Of a stretch of 7,841 nucleotides of DNA, positions 6,203 to 7,841 are shown in pieces. Source of the stretch: Chlorobiales bacterium (GTDB taxonomy: Bacteria; Bacteroidota; Chlorobiia; Chlorobiales; Chlorobiaceae); contig JAKSDB010000131.1 in assembly GCA_022360415.1 (NCBI GenBank), forward strand, positions 1 to 7,841. The letters are read 5' to 3'. Under the pieces are notes generated by a model. That model had not been told where the DNA came from. It worked only from the letters and a program-made list of their open reading frames with translations, and made no database searches. Each line of letters begins with the position of its first letter. Position 1 is the first letter of the stretch. Made by a program: the position numbers and the translations under genes.

Positions 6203-6239
6203 TAAAAACAGCCCCTCAGTGAGGAGGTCACGGAGGGGC
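6203..6239 (-). terminator. Rho-independent terminator
   Basis: On the - strand GCCCCTC pairs with GAGGGGC (6233-6239 with 6211-6217), followed inward by one mismatch and a GTGA/TCAC stem around a 5-nt loop, and downstream by TGTTTTTAT. It can end the methyltransferase transcript, about 200 nt after its stop codon, or the candidate small RNA. Confidence 0.75.
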
Positions 6240-6278
6240 GTGCAGGAGAAGGACCAATGGCAACACAATCAATGTGTC
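6203..6278 (-). ncRNA. Candidate small RNA with C-rich segments and intrinsic terminator
   Basis: A possible promoter at 6285-6312 would start a transcript of about 75 nt ending at the U-run of a strong terminator. It would hold a 5-bp ACACA/TGTGT hairpin, a single-stranded CCTTCTCCTGC segment, and a terminator whose loop is CCTCC. C-rich unpaired segments that match ribosome binding sites are known in iron-sparing small RNAs such as Bacillus FsrA. No protein-coding frame explains the region. The alternative is that it is only the 3' untranslated region and terminator of the methyltransferase mRNA. Confidence 0.35.
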
Positions 6279-6284
6279 GATATC

Positions 6285-6312
6285 AATATACCATAAAAAT
6301 ATATTTAGACAA
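6285..6312 (-). promoter_or_regulatory. Candidate promoter of the putative small RNA
   Basis: On the - strand TTGTCT (6307-6312) lies 16 bp from TATATT (6285-6290). The -35 element is inside box B, so a protein bound there would occlude RNA polymerase. The region is AT-rich, so a chance match is possible. Confidence 0.35.
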
Positions 6313-6322
6313 GTTAAAAATA
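6304..6322. promoter_or_regulatory. Box B, copy of TTTAGACnnnTTAAAAATA
   Basis: TTTAGACAAGTTAAAAATA differs from box C by one base. It overlaps the -35 element of the candidate small-RNA promoter and lies about 320 bp upstream of the porin ATG. Confidence 0.5.
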
Positions 6323-6433
6323 AGTAAAAATCAAAAAAATTTATGTAAGTAATCCTGCTTTGTCCCCCTTTATCTCCCCTGAATTCTGCCGATCTTCCAC
6401 TTTGTCTCCACTACTCCGTCATCTCCTACTGTG

Positions 6434-7255
6434 TCAAGTGATCTCAAGCTGCACTATTCCGGAAGCAAGCCGGTCAACCATCCAGGGAAAAGCCAGGAGA
6501 TAGGAATATGGACGCATCCGCTCGGGAAAGGGATCGGCGTAGGTCATTTTGCGCCTGATCCTGCAGCGCGGATGAATCTCGTTCAACCACTCATAATCCC
6601 CGTAATTCAGGCCCCACGGCATAACCGGTGCTGTATAGGTTCTGGTTACCTTTATGCCCCTGATGCTTTTTCGTGAAAACCAGACTGGAATAACATCGAA
6701 CATCACAAGGCTGTCCCGAAAATGATCGGCAATACGGTACAACAGCTCTCTGACCTCATCTTCGGTAAAATACATGAGTACTCCAGCCATGATGATGAAT
6801 GCTTTTGACCCTTGCGGGATCTTTTGCAGCCAAAGCTCGTCAAGGGCGGAACTGCTGATGTTCTCCATCCGCTCTTCGACCGGTAATAACTGTTTTCGCA
6901 GCTCGATGCTTTCGGCGACATCCACGGAAATCCAGTGCAGTGTTCCGTTATCAACACGCCAGAACTGTGTATCCAGTCCTTCTCCCAGGGAAATCACCGT
7001 TCCTTCGGGATTTTTTTCCAGCCAGAGTTTCAGCACATCGTCAATAACCCTTGCCCGCACCGCATGCCCGGCGTTAGGCTTACCGAAACTTCCCTTGAAA
7101 TCATAGTCGATACATTCAACCAGATCGGCAGACATGGGATCGTCGATCAGACGGTCTCTTCGCTTCTGTTCTGCAGCTCTGTTCCATAATGGCCAAAGCA
7201 GGGTTTCCGGTATCCCCTGAAGATCAACTTTCTTTTTTTCCACCGTTTCAAACAT
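6434..7255 (-). CDS. Class I SAM-dependent methyltransferase, leucine carboxyl methyltransferase-like (COG3315 type)
   Basis: This 273-residue soluble protein resembles the COG3315/LCM family, whose members transfer methyl groups to carboxylates or hydroxyls of small molecules. The N-terminal KKKVDLQGIPETLLWPLWNR segment and DDPMSADLVECIDYDF are typical. SAM motif I is VISLGEGLDTQFWR (87-100). Asp112 ends the second strand (HWISVDVAES), and FIIMAGVLMYFTEDEV carries the motif near residues 153-168. GEGLDTQFWR is slightly unusual against the common GAGLDTR. The substrate is unknown, and nothing links it directly to iron uptake. ATG 7255 fits the family N-terminus, but the only strong Shine-Dalgarno (AGGAGG) lies 24 nt upstream, farther than normal. 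The terminator at 6203-6239 can end its transcript. Confidence 0.85.
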   Translation of the reverse strand: MFETVEKKKVDLQGIPETLLWPLWNRAAEQKRRDRLIDDPMSADLVECIDYDFKGSFGKPNAGHAVRARVIDDVLKLWLEKNPEGTVISLGEGLDTQFWRVDNGTLHWISVDVAESIELRKQLLPVEERMENISSSALDELWLQKIPQGSKAFIIMAGVLMYFTEDEVRELLYRIADHFRDSLVMFDVIPVWFSRKSIRGIKVTRTYTAPVMPWGLNYGDYEWLNEIHPRCRIRRKMTYADPFPERMRPYSYLLAFPWMVDRLASGIVQLEIT

Positions 7256-7370
7256 CTTTTCGACTGTTTTATCAAAGAACCTCCTGCTTTTTCATCCTTT
7301 TTACGCTGCTTGTCAAACTGTGATGAAGCTCCAGAAGTAATGAGGATAAACAAAGGTAAATTTAAATAAA

Positions 7371-7389
7371 TTTAGACAAATTAAAAATA
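7371..7389. promoter_or_regulatory. Box C, copy of TTTAGACnnnTTAAAAATA
   Basis: TTTAGACAAATTAAAAATA covers the -35 element and part of the spacer of the candidate lipoprotein promoter, 54 nt before the ATG at 7444. It is also about 115 nt upstream of the divergent methyltransferase start. Confidence 0.5.
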
Positions 7390-7402
7390 AACTCATTATA
7401 TT
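7373..7402 (+). promoter_or_regulatory. Candidate promoter of the CbiX-like lipoprotein
   Basis: TAGACA (7373-7378, one mismatch to TTGACA) is followed after 18 bp by TATATT (7397-7402). The start would be near 7409, with a leader of about 35 nt. Confidence 0.4.
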
Positions 7403-7443
7403 CTCATCCAATAGCCTTGGCAACCACAAAAAACAAAACAAAC

Positions 7444-7841
7444 ATGCGCCCTGTAAATGTTTTAACAAGCTGTTTATTACTACTCTTCTCAGTGATCTCC
7501 TTGATTGCATGCGACAAACCGAACACTGAAGCGGAAAAACACGTTAAACCGGGAAAAAAAATAGGCGTTTTGCTGATCAGCCACGGGTCACATTCCGAGA
7601 CATGGCGCAATACGCTTCTGAAACTGGAACATAATGTCAGAGAAAAAGTGCTTGTAAACCCAAACGTTTCAGGAATCAAAACGGCATTCATGGAGTATAC
7701 CGAACCCTCGATCGCAACACGCCTCAAGGAGTTCGACAAGGAGGGGTATACCGATATTGTCATCATTCCCATACTGCTCACGGTCAGCTCTCATTCATTC
7801 GACGATATTCCGACAATAATCGGGCTTAAAGAAAATCCGGA
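7444..7841 (+). CDS. CbiX/sirohydrochlorin-chelatase-like lipoprotein, N-terminal part only
   Basis: The frame runs from ATG 7444 to the window edge, giving 132 residues of a longer protein. Residues 1-23 are a lipoprotein signal peptide: MRPVNVLTS, a Leu-rich core, and lipobox LIAC with Cys23, then Asp24. A short charged linker leads to a chelatase domain: IGVLLISHGSHSETWR (40-55), FMEYTEPSIATRL (82-94), YTDIVIIPILLTVSSHSFDDIP (102-123). His47 in HGS and His117 in SSHS match the two metal-binding His of small CbiX proteins, which insert Co2+ or Fe2+ into sirohydrochlorin in the cytoplasm. A lipid-anchored export signal is at odds with that and recalls exported CbiK and HmuS-type proteins tied to haem or metal uptake. 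The start has no Shine-Dalgarno (A-rich leader); TTG 7417 is in frame but less likely. Confidence 0.8.
   Translation, partial: MRPVNVLTSCLLLLFSVISLIACDKPNTEAEKHVKPGKKIGVLLISHGSHSETWRNTLLKLEHNVREKVLVNPNVSGIKTAFMEYTEPSIATRLKEFDKEGYTDIVIIPILLTVSSHSFDDIPTIIGLKENP

Larger units (their letters stand above)
6240..6433. other. AT-rich intergenic stretch downstream of the methyltransferase
   Basis: No coding frame is convincing here. The half next to the methyltransferase stop is purine-rich on the - strand, with repeated GGAGA/GGGGA units (6350-6430). The other half is very AT-rich and holds box B and the candidate small-RNA promoter. Confidence 0.5.
7256..7443. other. Divergent intergenic region between the methyltransferase and the CbiX-like lipoprotein
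   Basis: This 188-bp region separates two genes pointing away from each other. It holds box C and the candidate lipoprotein promoter. On the - strand TTGACA at 7311-7316 could be a -35 for the methyltransferase, but no good -10 follows at the right spacing. Confidence 0.5.

Noticed and set aside
6002..6268. Short open frames on both strands in the porin-methyltransferase gap
   Set aside because: They lack ribosome binding sites and domain signatures, and they span the porin promoter and the terminator.
1..7841. CRISPR arrays, tRNA or rRNA genes, insertion sequences, prophage genes
   Set aside because: I saw no regularly spaced repeats, no cloverleaf or rRNA signature, and no transposase, integrase or phage structural protein.

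Overview
The window looks like the chromosome of a green sulfur bacterium (Chlorobiaceae, for example Chlorobium or Prosthecochloris). This is inferred from the protein character, above all a 61-residue 2[4Fe-4S] ferredoxin of the type these phototrophs use to take electrons from the reaction centre, together with tandem FeoA proteins. No rRNA or tRNA gene is present to confirm it.

Most of the window reads as one iron-acquisition region. At the left edge, on the + strand, is the C-terminal end of a DtxR/MntR-type metalloregulator, overlapped by a DUF3793 gene. A gap of about 260 bp follows, holding a roughly 150-bp imperfect inverted-repeat element. On the - strand, read from high to low coordinates, come an LbtU-like outer-membrane siderophore porin, a His-rich FeoA, a second FeoA, the ferrous-iron transporter FeoB, a small FeoC-like winged-helix protein and two 2[4Fe-4S] ferredoxins. 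The feoA-feoA-feoB genes overlap by 1-4 nt. A strong hairpin separates feoB from feoC. The ferredoxin pair has its own sigma70-like promoter.

To the right is an AT-rich stretch of about 450 bp (5983-6433). It holds the porin promoter, an intrinsic terminator and what may be a roughly 75-nt small RNA with C-rich segments. Then comes a COG3315-type SAM-dependent methyltransferase on the - strand. At the right edge, on the + strand, is the start of a lipoprotein-type CbiX/sirohydrochlorin-chelatase homologue, cut by the window end.

The most interesting signal is a 19-bp box, TTTAGACnnnTTAAAAATA, present three times with 16 of 19 positions invariant. It sits beside the inferred start of the porin transcript, over the -35 region of the putative small RNA, and over the -35 region of the CbiX-like lipoprotein. 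I propose that it is the operator of a metalloregulator, perhaps the DtxR-like protein encoded here, joining porin plus Feo uptake, a small RNA and a periplasmic chelatase-like lipoprotein into one regulon. The box is seen in the sequence. The regulator and regulon assignment is inference.
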